Assembly: GCF_902493215.1 (NCBI RefSeq)
Contig: NZ_CABUOL010000008.1
Location: 94,895-158,894 of the forward strand
Reading direction: 5' to 3'
From: an uncultured Mediterranea sp.
GTDB taxonomy: Bacteria > Bacteroidota > Bacteroidia > Bacteroidales > Bacteroidaceae
DNA length: 64,000 nucleotides
Both the position numbers and the translations under genes were made by a program. Under the pieces are notes generated by a model. It made no database searches, was not told the origin of the DNA, and saw only the letters and a program-made list of their open reading frames with translations. Every line of letters begins with the position of its first letter. Position 1 is the first letter of the stretch. Of the stretch, positions 36,187-46,900 are shown in pieces.

Positions 36187-36214
36187 GCTTGGCGAATTTT
36201 TAACGGACTATTGA
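35180..36214 (+). mobile_element. Insertion sequence remnant (IS4 family)
   Basis: The element holding the broken transposase. Its right end is placed at about 36214, because the 55 bp 36160-36214 recur inverted at 63946-64000 and similarity stops there. The left end is not resolved. It separates the GH29 gene from the GH95-like gene. Confidence 0.75.
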
Positions 36215-36484
36215 CTAAATTAACCATCTTACAAATATCACTTTATAATAGTCAAAGAAAAACACAAAACAGAAAAAGATACATGAAAATACAGAAGTTT
36301 TCTTTTGATAAAAAAGAAAAAGGCTATCTTTAAATAGTAAAGCTATGAGTTACAATAAAAGATTTCCTACTTCAACTTTGGATTATCCAAACTATATGGT
36401 TAAAAGCAGGAGATTTATATTATAAAGCTTCAACCTATAAGATTTTCATTCTAATAATTGTTTGAGCCAGAAGCCTAAACATCT
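36187..36484. other. AT-rich gap after the IS remnant
   Basis: About 300 bp between the IS end and the GH29 stop codon. Apart from the last 28 bp of the IS I see no gene, terminator hairpin or strong promoter. Confidence 0.4.
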
Positions 36485-38056
36485 TCAAGGCAAAGGAATG
36501 CGCCCATCATTACCTGTTGCTCCAAATTTCTTCGCTGCTTCTTCATTCAATTTCTTGACAGATTCTAGATTCACAACTTTAAATGGTTGATTTTCTAAAT
36601 CTTTACATTGTATTTGGAATACATAAGCAGGAGCTTCTTTATAATTTTTCGGTAAATTAATCACAATTCCCATCTCTGAATCTGAAAAATTCACAATTTC
36701 TGGACAGCCTAACAACTTAATTGACAAAATGTCACTCTGCTTCCAACCTTGAAGAGAAGACAACAATAAGTATTTTTCCATATCAGAACAAACAATAACA
36801 TTTAACACATTCCCTTTTACTGTATACCGAATGCTCCCCTCGCCAAATGTTTTCCAAGTTTTTGTTTCATAAATAGCATCTCCATTAATACGCATCCAAT
36901 CACCTATTTGCTTCAACAAATCTAAAGTCTTCTCATCGAAACTACCATCTCCCTTTGGTGGTACATTGAGTAAAAAAATACAATTTTTAGAAACAACATC
37001 AGCCATAGATGAGATTATGCGCCTTGCCGAATAATACTCTGCATTATCTACATAAAACCATGGACCTATAGATTCTTCTGATAACCTCGGAACCTCTTCT
37101 ATCCTATCAGAATAACTTCTTTCCAGAACTGTAGATGTTATACCCGGATAAAAAACTCCATGATGCTGAATATCCTTAATACCAAAAAAACCTTCACATT
37201 TACCACCATGCATACTAGCATTATGATTATAATAATGAGCTAAAAGTTCCATCCCTATTTTCCCTCCATCATCTGTATAAGGTAACGCTCCATCTATATA
37301 ACAAAAATCAGGATGATAATTATCGATCAAATCAGTCAATCTGTTTATCCAATGTTCTTTCCAAGATTGTGGAGACACCAAAGGTGAACGATAATGATAA
37401 AATTCCGGTCCTAAGTTCTTAAAATTAGGGTATTCTAAATACAAATCCTCATATTCCTTCATATTCCCATCATAAGGAATTCCAGCTTTAGGACCTTTCT
37501 TGTCTGCACCTTTATTGGCTTGTACCCAACTATAAGTCCGTTCCAAATGTGTCGTAACCCCCCAACGTAATCCTGCTTTCAAGGTCTCTTCACGTATTGC
37601 CTTACAAACATCTACTTTCGGACCATAATTCATTGAATTCCAACGAGGCTGATATTTTGAATTCCACATATCAAAATTATCATGGTGGACAGCCATAGTT
37701 AAAATAAATTTGGCTCCTGCATCTTTAAAAAGCGAAACCCATTGTTTTGCATCAAATTTATCAGCTTTCCAAGACATTACTACATCTTTATATCCAACTT
37801 CCGAAGGATGTCCCCAATTTTTAAGATGATCCTTATAGGCTGGGGATCCCTCTACATACATTTCACGAGCATACCAACCACTATTAGCGCTCTTTGAAGA
37901 AGATTGAGCATTCCAATGACAATTAATCCCGAACTTTGCGTTTTGAATCCATTCAGGACACTGATACTGCTGTAAAGAAGAAAATGTCGGTTCAAAATGT
38001 TGCGAATAAACATCCATAACCAAACAACTAAACAATAACAATAAATTCTTTCTCAT
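36485..38056 (-). CDS. GH29 alpha-L-fucosidase
   Basis: A 523-residue secreted enzyme (signal MRKNLLLLFSCLVMDVYS). The GH29 barrel shows FGINCHWN (usual FGLFxHWG), the conserved AKFILTMAVHHDNFDMWNS, and HPDFCYIDGALPY, whose Asp is the expected nucleophile. CIFLLNVPPKGDG ends the barrel, and a beta domain follows. It should release alpha-linked L-fucose; the departures from the consensus at HWN and YIDG suggest an unusual subgroup. It lies 90 bp after the M60 gene on the same strand. Confidence 0.88.
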   Translation of the reverse strand: MRKNLLLLFSCLVMDVYSQHFEPTFSSLQQYQCPEWIQNAKFGINCHWNAQSSSKSANSGWYAREMYVEGSPAYKDHLKNWGHPSEVGYKDVVMSWKADKFDAKQWVSLFKDAGAKFILTMAVHHDNFDMWNSKYQPRWNSMNYGPKVDVCKAIREETLKAGLRWGVTTHLERTYSWVQANKGADKKGPKAGIPYDGNMKEYEDLYLEYPNFKNLGPEFYHYRSPLVSPQSWKEHWINRLTDLIDNYHPDFCYIDGALPYTDDGGKIGMELLAHYYNHNASMHGGKCEGFFGIKDIQHHGVFYPGITSTVLERSYSDRIEEVPRLSEESIGPWFYVDNAEYYSARRIISSMADVVSKNCIFLLNVPPKGDGSFDEKTLDLLKQIGDWMRINGDAIYETKTWKTFGEGSIRYTVKGNVLNVIVCSDMEKYLLLSSLQGWKQSDILSIKLLGCPEIVNFSDSEMGIVINLPKNYKEAPAYVFQIQCKDLENQPFKVVNLESVKKLNEEAAKKFGATGNDGRIPLP

Positions 38057-38146
38057 TTTTATTCAATAGTTTAAATAGCAACTTTAATCATGTAATGAAG
38101 ATGGAAAACAAAATTAATGCTTTTTCATCCAACCTCCCATTAATTA

Positions 38147-41005
38147 TTACAGAAACTTTACTTCAATTCTCTTATTATTATATGAAACAGCATATACCTT
38201 ATAGGTATCCTTCCAACCACCTTTGACACTGAACGATGCTGTTGCAGAAGGTTCCAACATTCCATCTGAGACACAAATCAATGTTCCTCCTTCATTTCCA
38301 TCCCTAACTTCATACACAACAACATTTTTCCAATTCTTCATTGTCAAACTCGCTTCAGTACGTGACGCAGTTCCTACAACAATATCCTTCTTGTTTTTAA
38401 ATACATCTACTGTATTGTCTGTAATATATTCTAAGGCGATATCAGGCTTGGAATATCCCAAAGCCTCCACCCGCCGACGTATTTCGTCAGCCTGATCCTG
38501 TGTAATGGTCATTTGACCGGAGCCGTAATCCTCAACCAATACATCTACGGGAGTTAAAAATCCCCATTTTTCAAAAAAGTCCAGCAAATTTGTATGTGCT
38601 ACCTTACTAGCTATATATACAAATTCCAATTGCTGTTCACCAGGTGTCTTCAAATCTTCATGAGTACGTATATATTCAAATACGTCCGGATAGAATCCTC
38701 CTCTATCAGTCTGTTGTAAAGGTGTCATCCCCAAAACTTTACCAAAATAAAGTTCCAACTGCCAAAACGGTATTAATTTACAAAACACATCCGGTTCTAG
38801 TGCATGAGAAATCTTACCGACCAAAATACTGTTCCATGCCCAAGAATAACGATTAGGCGATTCTTGACTTCCCATACTTTCCGTCTGTATACGAGAAGGT
38901 TGCCCAAACAAAGTGGTCTGTACATATTCCGAAAAAATATTGTTTGTCACTTCTGTTGTACCTACCCATTTTAAACCGGGACGAGTTTGGTTGCAATGTC
39001 CTACTTCATGTGCCGGTCCCCAGCACGCAGTTGTCTTTAAAGATTTTTCATTACAGAGTTCAGATAAGGTTTCATCATGGTAAGCAGTGTGATAACTTGT
39101 AGCATACATATAGGAATGATACATGACATTAAAATACATACGATTCCTGAACATCCTGCCATATTTTTCAAGTCCCATTAATTGCTGTTCACCATATACC
39201 AACAGATCATAGGTGTCAATCAACGCTTTCAAATCAGTTGTATGATTTCTGAAACGATTGGTAGGAAAAGTCAGATGTGCATATTTACCCAATACGTCAA
39301 AATAATCATCACAAGCTTGATTCAACAATTCCTTCCATCGTCCTTCATGTTCGGGGTCTTGACTATCAAAATATCCGTTAACCTTTCCTGTTGCAAAATG
39401 CATCTTTATCTTCGGTGCGTCTTCAAAATCCGGAGTATGATACATTATATAAGCCAACCCTCCCTGTTCTATTTTCAATTTGTTTATACCTGTAGACAAA
39501 GGATACTCCATTCCTCCAAATCCATCACCTCCCGGTTTATTTAAATTCTGCACACGCAAAGAAATCTGTTGCCCCTGTAAATCACCCACCATCGCGACTA
39601 AAGTTTCCCCAGATTCCAATGCAATACCTGTAGGATTGTCCAATAAGCTATAAGGGCTTGTTTTATTTTCCAAAGCCTGAACATCCGGATGAGGATAGGC
39701 CTGAAAAGTATTGATACGGAAATCCGTTTTATAACGCCCGTGATACATATAATAGGCAATATTCTTAAAAAACGAGTGTGTACACGACAATATATCCTTC
39801 TCCGTAATCCCTGTTTTCAACTCCGAACAAGACGGATCTGTAAACAAAGTAGTATATTCAAAACTTTCAGGATTCTTCTTATAGAATTCCATTTCCGAAC
39901 AAACAGCAAATCCTTGCCCGTCACCCGAACCAGAATGTATTGTAAACCGTAGTGCGGAAACGCCAATCAAGGAATGAGGAAAATCAACTCTCCTAGCTGA
40001 CGAAGTACCACCAAAATCATATGTCATCACATACTGCCATTCATCTACACCCCGAGTATTGGCATTACTTCTCACCTCAATATCCACAAGTTTAAAATGT
40101 CCGTTCCAATGACCGTCAGCACGAGGATAATATATCATATAATCCATGTCTGTCCCTTCAGCAAACGTATATTCCAATATAATGGGATAATAATGATCAT
40201 CTGAGTTATTCCAGCTTGAATGATATTGGGTTTCCTTATTCCCGTCATAACTGTTAGCTATACCATACCCAGGTTGCTCAGACGAAGCAGTTGCCCCTGT
40301 AACTTTTACAAGAATATCCTCCTCCAGTTCTTCCGGATTCAAAGGATCATATTGTCCCAACCCTTTTTGTACAATAGTAAACGTTGCCGGCTTCAAATCC
40401 GACTCCAGATCCACATCACTAAAAGTAATGACAGCCTGCCGTTCTCCATCTGTTTTACTGGCATCTACATGAAACACAAAGACCTTGGAAACCAATGGAT
40501 GGTCCGCTGCACGTGTCTGTGTATCATGTACCCATTCACAGTCCTGAGGAAGCTTATATTGATATTCAATGTTGGTAGTCACTTCAAGTTCTACCTTCCC
40601 TCCAGTTACGGGTATTGTAGCACTGTTTGTTGTCAACAATATAGCCTTCCCCCATCCCAATTGTACCACCTCTATTGTTTTTTTCATTTGAGAGGCTGTC
40701 ACAATGACTCTTGCTTGTCTGATATCCTTATCTTCGTTATTATCTACCGATATAACCAATTCCCCATTTCGAGGATCAAGGTGACACCAGGAACTATTCT
40801 CACCTTCAACCTCACATGTCCATTTCGTATTGCATTTTATTTCCACGACTTTTTCAGAGTACTCTTCTCCAAAATTCAACGTACTGGTATTCACCTCCAA
40901 GAAAGGATTCGTGACATCCATAAGTGTATCTTTGTTTCCACATGAACAAACAGATATCACAAACAACAAGTACATTATACTATTTAATGCCATAAAATTC
41001 TTCAT
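38147..41005 (-). CDS. M60-family glycopeptidase lipoprotein with BACON and F5/8C domains
   Basis: A 952-residue surface lipoprotein (signal ending VISVCSCG). Two BACON-type beta domains span about 30-215. An F5/8-type C (discoidin) carbohydrate-binding domain with GYGIANSYDGNKETQYHSSW follows at about 235-375. The rest is a peptidase M60 domain with the gluzincin site GPAHEVGHCNQ and a downstream Glu in VGTTEVTNN. M60 enzymes of Bacteroides and Akkermansia cut mucin-type O-glycoproteins next to glycosylated residues. In this locus it would attack a glycoprotein, releasing glycopeptides for SusC/SusD. A terminator separates it from the SusCD-DUF4959 genes. Confidence 0.92.
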   Translation of the reverse strand: MKNFMALNSIMYLLFVISVCSCGNKDTLMDVTNPFLEVNTSTLNFGEEYSEKVVEIKCNTKWTCEVEGENSSWCHLDPRNGELVISVDNNEDKDIRQARVIVTASQMKKTIEVVQLGWGKAILLTTNSATIPVTGGKVELEVTTNIEYQYKLPQDCEWVHDTQTRAADHPLVSKVFVFHVDASKTDGERQAVITFSDVDLESDLKPATFTIVQKGLGQYDPLNPEELEEDILVKVTGATASSEQPGYGIANSYDGNKETQYHSSWNNSDDHYYPIILEYTFAEGTDMDYMIYYPRADGHWNGHFKLVDIEVRSNANTRGVDEWQYVMTYDFGGTSSARRVDFPHSLIGVSALRFTIHSGSGDGQGFAVCSEMEFYKKNPESFEYTTLFTDPSCSELKTGITEKDILSCTHSFFKNIAYYMYHGRYKTDFRINTFQAYPHPDVQALENKTSPYSLLDNPTGIALESGETLVAMVGDLQGQQISLRVQNLNKPGGDGFGGMEYPLSTGINKLKIEQGGLAYIMYHTPDFEDAPKIKMHFATGKVNGYFDSQDPEHEGRWKELLNQACDDYFDVLGKYAHLTFPTNRFRNHTTDLKALIDTYDLLVYGEQQLMGLEKYGRMFRNRMYFNVMYHSYMYATSYHTAYHDETLSELCNEKSLKTTACWGPAHEVGHCNQTRPGLKWVGTTEVTNNIFSEYVQTTLFGQPSRIQTESMGSQESPNRYSWAWNSILVGKISHALEPDVFCKLIPFWQLELYFGKVLGMTPLQQTDRGGFYPDVFEYIRTHEDLKTPGEQQLEFVYIASKVAHTNLLDFFEKWGFLTPVDVLVEDYGSGQMTITQDQADEIRRRVEALGYSKPDIALEYITDNTVDVFKNKKDIVVGTASRTEASLTMKNWKNVVVYEVRDGNEGGTLICVSDGMLEPSATASFSVKGGWKDTYKVYAVSYNNKRIEVKFL

Positions 41006-41071
41006 GCTACAATATTCTTCAATTACAAATTAGAATCTTAATTACATCGATAAATAAACAGACTATAAAAA

Positions 41072-41109
41072 AGCCAGAGGCAAGGCAAAAGGCATCTTCA
41101 CCTCTGGCT
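41072..41109 (-). terminator. Terminator between the SusCD operon and the M60 gene
   Basis: AGCCAGAGG (41072-41080) pairs with CCTCTGGCT (41101-41109). On the minus strand the stem is followed directly by TTTTTT (41071-41066). The SusC-SusD-DUF4959 transcript probably ends or is thinned out here. Confidence 0.78.
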
Positions 41110-41132
41110 CTGTTTCAACAAGCAATGTTAAG

Positions 41133-42041
41133 TCAATTCATAGAAGGTTCTTCTTCAACTTCTTCAGGATCAATTACCGTGGTCATATATTCAGTAGCCG
41201 CAATTTCTGACAAAGAATAATATAAATTTCCACTTGTCGTTTGCGTTATTTCCAACCAAATGTAATTACAAGGCTCACCGCTAATAATAAAGGTAGGTGA
41301 ATTATAGGTTTCTGCCCTCCCGTTTGGAAGACCGGATGTAATAGAACCTATCAGGGTAGCTTGGGAAGGATCAAAAGATCCATCAAAAGAATTACTACCA
41401 TAAATATTTATTTCCTTGGGATCATCTCTATTCCCGTGATCACGAGTTGTATAAGAAAATCCAAAAGCTTGTACAGCACGCTGCAAATCCATCACAATAT
41501 AACGGGGCATTGGTCCCGGATTAGCCCAATCGCTGACAAAAGCAGTAGACACATTGCCATCGAGCATATTAGGCACAGGATCGTTATAATCACAATTATC
41601 TGTAAATACATGATCTGTCGTTAATGCAATTTCAGCTTTATCTCCAGTCAATGTAATAGTCTTCTCTGCGGCATTCGCTTGCGCACTTACCATAAAGCTT
41701 GTACTAGCCTGTCCATCCCGACTAAAAGTTTGGAATGTAAAATCCAATTGGCCATAACGTTGCAGCAAACCGTCAACCAACAACGAATCGGTATAAATAC
41801 TTGCCAGACGACGGTAACCTGTTTCTTGACCAGGAATTTGATACGTAACTCCTACATAATAGTAATTGGCATCTTCAGGAATGTCCCAACGGAACATAAT
41901 TGCCCCAGGACGAGATTCGGCAGTAACCGATGCTTGCGACAAAGGTGTAGGAGCAGGATATGACTTGTCTTCATCTGAACATGCTGAAAAAGTCATAATA
42001 CCAGCCAATAGTGTACATACATATTTAAAAAGTTTTTTCAT
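41133..42041 (-). CDS. DUF4959/F5-8C-type surface glycan-binding lipoprotein
   Basis: A 302-residue lipoprotein (signal ending GIMTFSACSDED). Residues about 30-130 form the Ig-like DUF4959 domain. The C-terminal half is a discoidin-like domain (NMLDGNVSTAFVSDW..., YIVMDLQRAVQAFGFSYTTRD). Proteins of this kind are encoded directly after susD, as here with a 15-bp gap, and act as the third glycan-binding component of the outer-membrane import complex. Confidence 0.88.
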   Translation of the reverse strand: MKKLFKYVCTLLAGIMTFSACSDEDKSYPAPTPLSQASVTAESRPGAIMFRWDIPEDANYYYVGVTYQIPGQETGYRRLASIYTDSLLVDGLLQRYGQLDFTFQTFSRDGQASTSFMVSAQANAAEKTITLTGDKAEIALTTDHVFTDNCDYNDPVPNMLDGNVSTAFVSDWANPGPMPRYIVMDLQRAVQAFGFSYTTRDHGNRDDPKEINIYGSNSFDGSFDPSQATLIGSITSGLPNGRAETYNSPTFIISGEPCNYIWLEITQTTSGNLYYSLSEIAATEYMTTVIDPEEVEEEPSMN

Positions 42042-42056
42042 ATTCTTCAGTTTTAA

Positions 42057-43955
42057 TTAATAACCCGGATTATTTACCAGTTTCTCATTCTTATTAACAT
42101 CATCAATAGGAATGGGTAACAAATAATTTGTAGGAGTTTGGAATTTACGTTCAAAATCTATCACAGTCAATGTGGCCAACTCCTGGATAGTCTTAGCATC
42201 ACAATTCAAACCTTTTGCCTTTTGGTTAAAATACTCACCGGCAAGCAACCAACGACGCATATCCCAGAAGTTTTGATTTTCCATAAACAGCTCAATCATA
42301 CGTTCTTGACGTACAATTTGACGCAGTTTGTCCTGGGTAAGAGCAGCTACCCTATCCCAAGATTCTTCTACCGTAGGAATCCCTGCACGTGTACGTACTT
42401 TATTTAGATAAGTTTTTGCGGCATCTAGATTATTGGTCTCCACGCATGCTTCGGCATAAGCTAAATATAAATCAGCTAATCGGATAACGGGCCAAGGATA
42501 ATCAGAAGGACTTTTAACAGAAGTACTAACAGCGTTTATAGGATCCACCCCTTTTTTATTTAAATATGAAGTAGGAGCATAAGCGTTACGCAATACTCCT
42601 CCAACATCACTGCGGGCACAATTTCCACCTTCTACAAAGTCACATACAACACGATATCCTCCATCGACAGCTTCATAATTCGGATCTGTATCATAAGCTC
42701 CATTAGAAGCGGCACTCATTACTTCATAATATCCCCCCTGAAAAGCAACCCAAGCATAAAATCGTGGTTCACGATCCAAATTGAAACGAATAGTCTGTTT
42801 ACCCGGTTTAGCCTCCAAAGCATGTGCCTGGTCTACCGTCACAATTTGTAATTTACTGGCATCCGAAGAATCAAACTCAGGATCTTCATCATAAGGTAGC
42901 CCGTTCTTGGTATAAAAACGATTAAGCATATTCCATGTAGGTGCTACTCCATTCCATGCAGAAGCCGAATTATATGGCATTGATTTATTTTGAAGGCCAT
43001 AATATCCTTCCGCACGAGTTTCTACCATCAAAATCTCAGGATTACCTGCTTCAATAATATTGTAACGCAATTTACGCTGTGTAGGATCAGAAGGATAAGC
43101 ATTTGTTGCTACATTGTAAGTGGTATTTTCATAAAGTTTATGTCCGTTAGCTTCAGCAAAATCAATAGCCTCCTTCAAAGCTGTTTCTGCACGTTCCCAT
43201 TTCGATGCATCGTATTGAACAGGCATCAACTGTACTCCTTGCTTATCAGTAAAGTCTGAATAGAACTCCGAATTTCCATTGAATAAAGGAGAAGCCGCGT
43301 ACAATAACATTTTTGCCTTCAAGGCCTTTGCTGCCACACTGGTAGCCAAGCCATATTCATATACTGTAGAACGCTTGGCCGGTAATCCGGAAGCTGCTTC
43401 ATCAAGCATTTGGCATACAAAATCCACGCATTCATCCAATGGACTTCTACCTAAATAATTGGATGCATCGGTATCAATTTTCGGTTCTTCTTTAATCAAA
43501 ATTACAGGACCGTAACAACGAATCATCAGAAAATGATAGTAGCCAATCAGAAACTTGACTTGTGCTATATAATCAGATTTTAGACTCTCGTCCAATCCCG
43601 GTACCCTATCCACATTATTTAAAAAAATATAACACTGACGAAGTCCCTGAAAGAAAGTATTCCAATAGGAGATTACCGGATTGGAAGCCGTATAATTTCC
43701 CTTTGGAAAAGCAGCAAAGGTCTCATGTTCAAAAGACGTAATCACCTCATCGCCTGTCAGCAAATCAAGACAAGCAGACCCGTGATTGACTTGTGGTAAA
43801 TAAGAATAACATGAATAAACATAACGTAACGCAGCGGTAGGATCTTCAAAAGCATCTTCCTCTGTATCAATTTCATCTGGAACAATATCCAATGTACAGG
43901 AATTGATTGAAAATCCAATCAGAATTCCAAACATATATATAAAGAATCGTTTCAT
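42057..43955 (-). CDS. SusD/RagB-type glycan-binding lipoprotein
   Basis: A 632-residue outer-membrane lipoprotein (signal MKRFFIYMFGILIGFSINSC). It has the N-terminal SusD-like TPR domain and the C-terminal RagB domain, ending with the conserved NFWDMRRWLLAGEYFNQKA and LLPIPIDDVNKNEKLVNNPGY. It should form the lid of the SusC transporter and bind the glycan at the cell surface. It starts 18 bp after the SusC stop codon. Confidence 0.96.
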   Translation of the reverse strand: MKRFFIYMFGILIGFSINSCTLDIVPDEIDTEEDAFEDPTAALRYVYSCYSYLPQVNHGSACLDLLTGDEVITSFEHETFAAFPKGNYTASNPVISYWNTFFQGLRQCYIFLNNVDRVPGLDESLKSDYIAQVKFLIGYYHFLMIRCYGPVILIKEEPKIDTDASNYLGRSPLDECVDFVCQMLDEAASGLPAKRSTVYEYGLATSVAAKALKAKMLLYAASPLFNGNSEFYSDFTDKQGVQLMPVQYDASKWERAETALKEAIDFAEANGHKLYENTTYNVATNAYPSDPTQRKLRYNIIEAGNPEILMVETRAEGYYGLQNKSMPYNSASAWNGVAPTWNMLNRFYTKNGLPYDEDPEFDSSDASKLQIVTVDQAHALEAKPGKQTIRFNLDREPRFYAWVAFQGGYYEVMSAASNGAYDTDPNYEAVDGGYRVVCDFVEGGNCARSDVGGVLRNAYAPTSYLNKKGVDPINAVSTSVKSPSDYPWPVIRLADLYLAYAEACVETNNLDAAKTYLNKVRTRAGIPTVEESWDRVAALTQDKLRQIVRQERMIELFMENQNFWDMRRWLLAGEYFNQKAKGLNCDAKTIQELATLTVIDFERKFQTPTNYLLPIPIDDVNKNEKLVNNPGY

Positions 43956-43973
43956 TTTTCTATATTTTAAAGG

Positions 43974-46900
43974 TTATTTATTGAATGTGATTTGGAAACC
44001 CAGGTTAAAGGTACGTTGCGTCGGATATTGCAATCCTGCTCCACCGCCCATTTCAGGATCCCAAAGATCAAATGGTGAAAACGTTAATAAATTAGTTGCA
44101 CTAAAATATAAACGCATATTTTTATAAGAATATCCTAATTCCAAATTTTTTAGTTTCAGGAAAGCTGCATTGCGTAACCAAAAAGTAGAATTAACCGTAT
44201 TATGATTGTTGTCATACTTTGTCAAACGAGGATAAGCCGCATCCGGATTCTGATTGTTCTCACTCCAATAATCTTCAGCAATCCAAGAAAGTACATTCCG
44301 ATGAAAATTCGTACCAAAAGGATGCATACCACTCATCATCAATGATACATTTGCCTGTCCCTGGAAGAAGAAAGAAAAATCCCATCTTTTCCATTGCATA
44401 CTCGGCCCAAAACCGTAAACTATTTCAGGCACGGTAGGATATCCCATATTTACCCGGTCATCTGATGTAATCTTACCATCATAATTACCATTGGCATCCG
44501 GTTGGTCTACATATTTGATATCACCCGGTGCTATTGCAATATTCCCAATGGTAGAAGTGGCATTATTAGCAATGTCACCATCATCAATATAAAGTCCGTC
44601 GGCTACATATCCCCAATAAGTATTCAAACTTTTTCCGACTTGAGACAATGCAGGACGCAGTCCCGGAGCCTCATCATACTCCAATACCCGGTTACGGGCA
44701 AAAGTAAATGTTCCTCTAAACTGCATAGAAAAATCTTTTGTAATCTGTTTCCCATAATCCACAGACATATCAAATCCCCAATTTTTCACTTTGGCCAGAT
44801 TTCCATAAATCACGGTTCCTGCCGTACCCAAATAATTGGGAATAGAACCACGTTGTTGAAATATATTTGAACGAATTTCCTGAAAACCATCTAATGTAAT
44901 ATTCAATGAATTAAACAATTGAATATCCATACCTACATTCAATTTACGGCCAACCTCCCAAGTTATATCATTATTCTGATAACGAGAATAAACAGGACCA
45001 CTGTAACTTTGGGTCTGCGTTCCATAACCAGTACGATAACCACTTGTTCCCTGTAGATTAACTTGTGCCAAATAAAGGAAACGGGCACCACCAATCTGGT
45101 CATTACCTACCAATCCATAGGAGCCACGCAATTTCAAATTTGAAACTATCGATTTCAAAGGTTCCCAGAATTTTTCTTCACTCAAATTCCAACCTGCAGA
45201 AACGGAAGGAAAGAAACCATAACGATGCCCTTCAGCAAAATTTTCCGAACCATTATAACCTGCATTCAATTCTAACATGTAGCGATGAGCATAATCATAT
45301 GACAAACGTCCCGCAAAACCTATCTTTCGTTTAGGCAATGAACTTATTAAGTCGCCAGGAGCATTTGAATCATACTGATCCTGATTCCATAACACCATCG
45401 CATTTACATTATGATCGCCAAATGAACGGGTATAGTCCAAATAGGCTTGTGCATAGAAACGACGGTCACCTGTCGTACCATTTGATGTCCCCAACGTGCG
45501 ACGCTCAGGTTCATATACAGGAAGTACCACCATACTATAGGTACCATCCGGATTTTGCGTATAAGAATTCAAATAATACGAATTATATGCCTGTGAACGA
45601 GTACGAGTCGTCTGACTCCAGTTTTTAAATGAAATCATAGCCTTAAAGCTCAGGCCTGGAGTAATAAAATCCAATTTCTGAGTAAAGTCCAAATTTGCAA
45701 TAATCGAAGTCCAGAATGTATCTGAGTAACCGTTTGTTGCAGACGCAACAGGATTGTTTTGCCCTTGATCCGCTAACGTACCCGACAGGCCTCCCCATCG
45801 TATCCAATTCTCTGTATCAGATTTAGGATACATCACAGGATAATCCACCGGATTATTTCTCATAATCAAACTATAAATATTATCAAAACTAGTGGCTGGT
45901 CCTGTCTGGTCGTATATCTGAGCATTCAGATGCAATCCGATAGTAGAACTCTTCGACATATGAAAATCGATGTTGTTTTGAAAAGTGTACTTTTTCAAAT
46001 CAATATTGTTCTTATATGAAAAAAAGTCCTGGCTTCTATTCTTCAACATACCTGTTTCATGACTGAAATTCATGTTCATAAAATAAGTGATTCGCTGCGT
46101 ACCACCACGGATATTGAAATTGGCACGTTGGTTGAAAGCCATATTTTTCATCAACTCATCATACCAATCCACATTCGGATACACATAAGGATCCAACGAA
46201 TTCATTGTACCATAAATCTTATCCGAGGAATAAAGAGCGTCTCCAGTCCCTTGATTAGTAACCGCCTCATTAAACATATTCATATAAGTCACGGCATCAA
46301 CGAATTCCGGTTTAGAAGTAGGTGTTGTCACATTAGCCTCAACACGCACGCCAATAACAGGCTTATCAAGGTCCGCACCCGATTTTGTTTTGATAATCAT
46401 TACACCATTGGCACCACGCGTACCATACATTGCCGTAGCTGTTGCATCTTTCAGGATAGAAAAACTTTCAATAACTTCCGGATCCAAAGCGTTCAGGTCG
46501 GCACTACCTACCTCCATACCATCCAAAATAATCAATGGAGAAGTGACACTACTCAACGTAGAGATACCACGAATAAAAAAATCAGAACCATTACTACCCG
46601 GCATACCGCTTCGTTGATAGGAAACGACACCTGCCAAACGACCAGCAAATGAGGTCGACAGGTTAGCGGAAGGGACTTTTAAATCAGTAGGACGTACAGA
46701 CTGAATAGATCCGGTAACGCTTTCCTTTTTCTGTCCTGTTCCAAAAGCTGTCACAACGACTTCATCCAAAAGTTCAGCATCTTCAGACAATGTAATGGTC
46801 AACACCTTCTGATTATCAATCTCAATCTCTTTAGGTGTATAACCCAAATACGATATTATCAACACTTGACCACGACTAGCAATAATTTCAAATTTACCAT

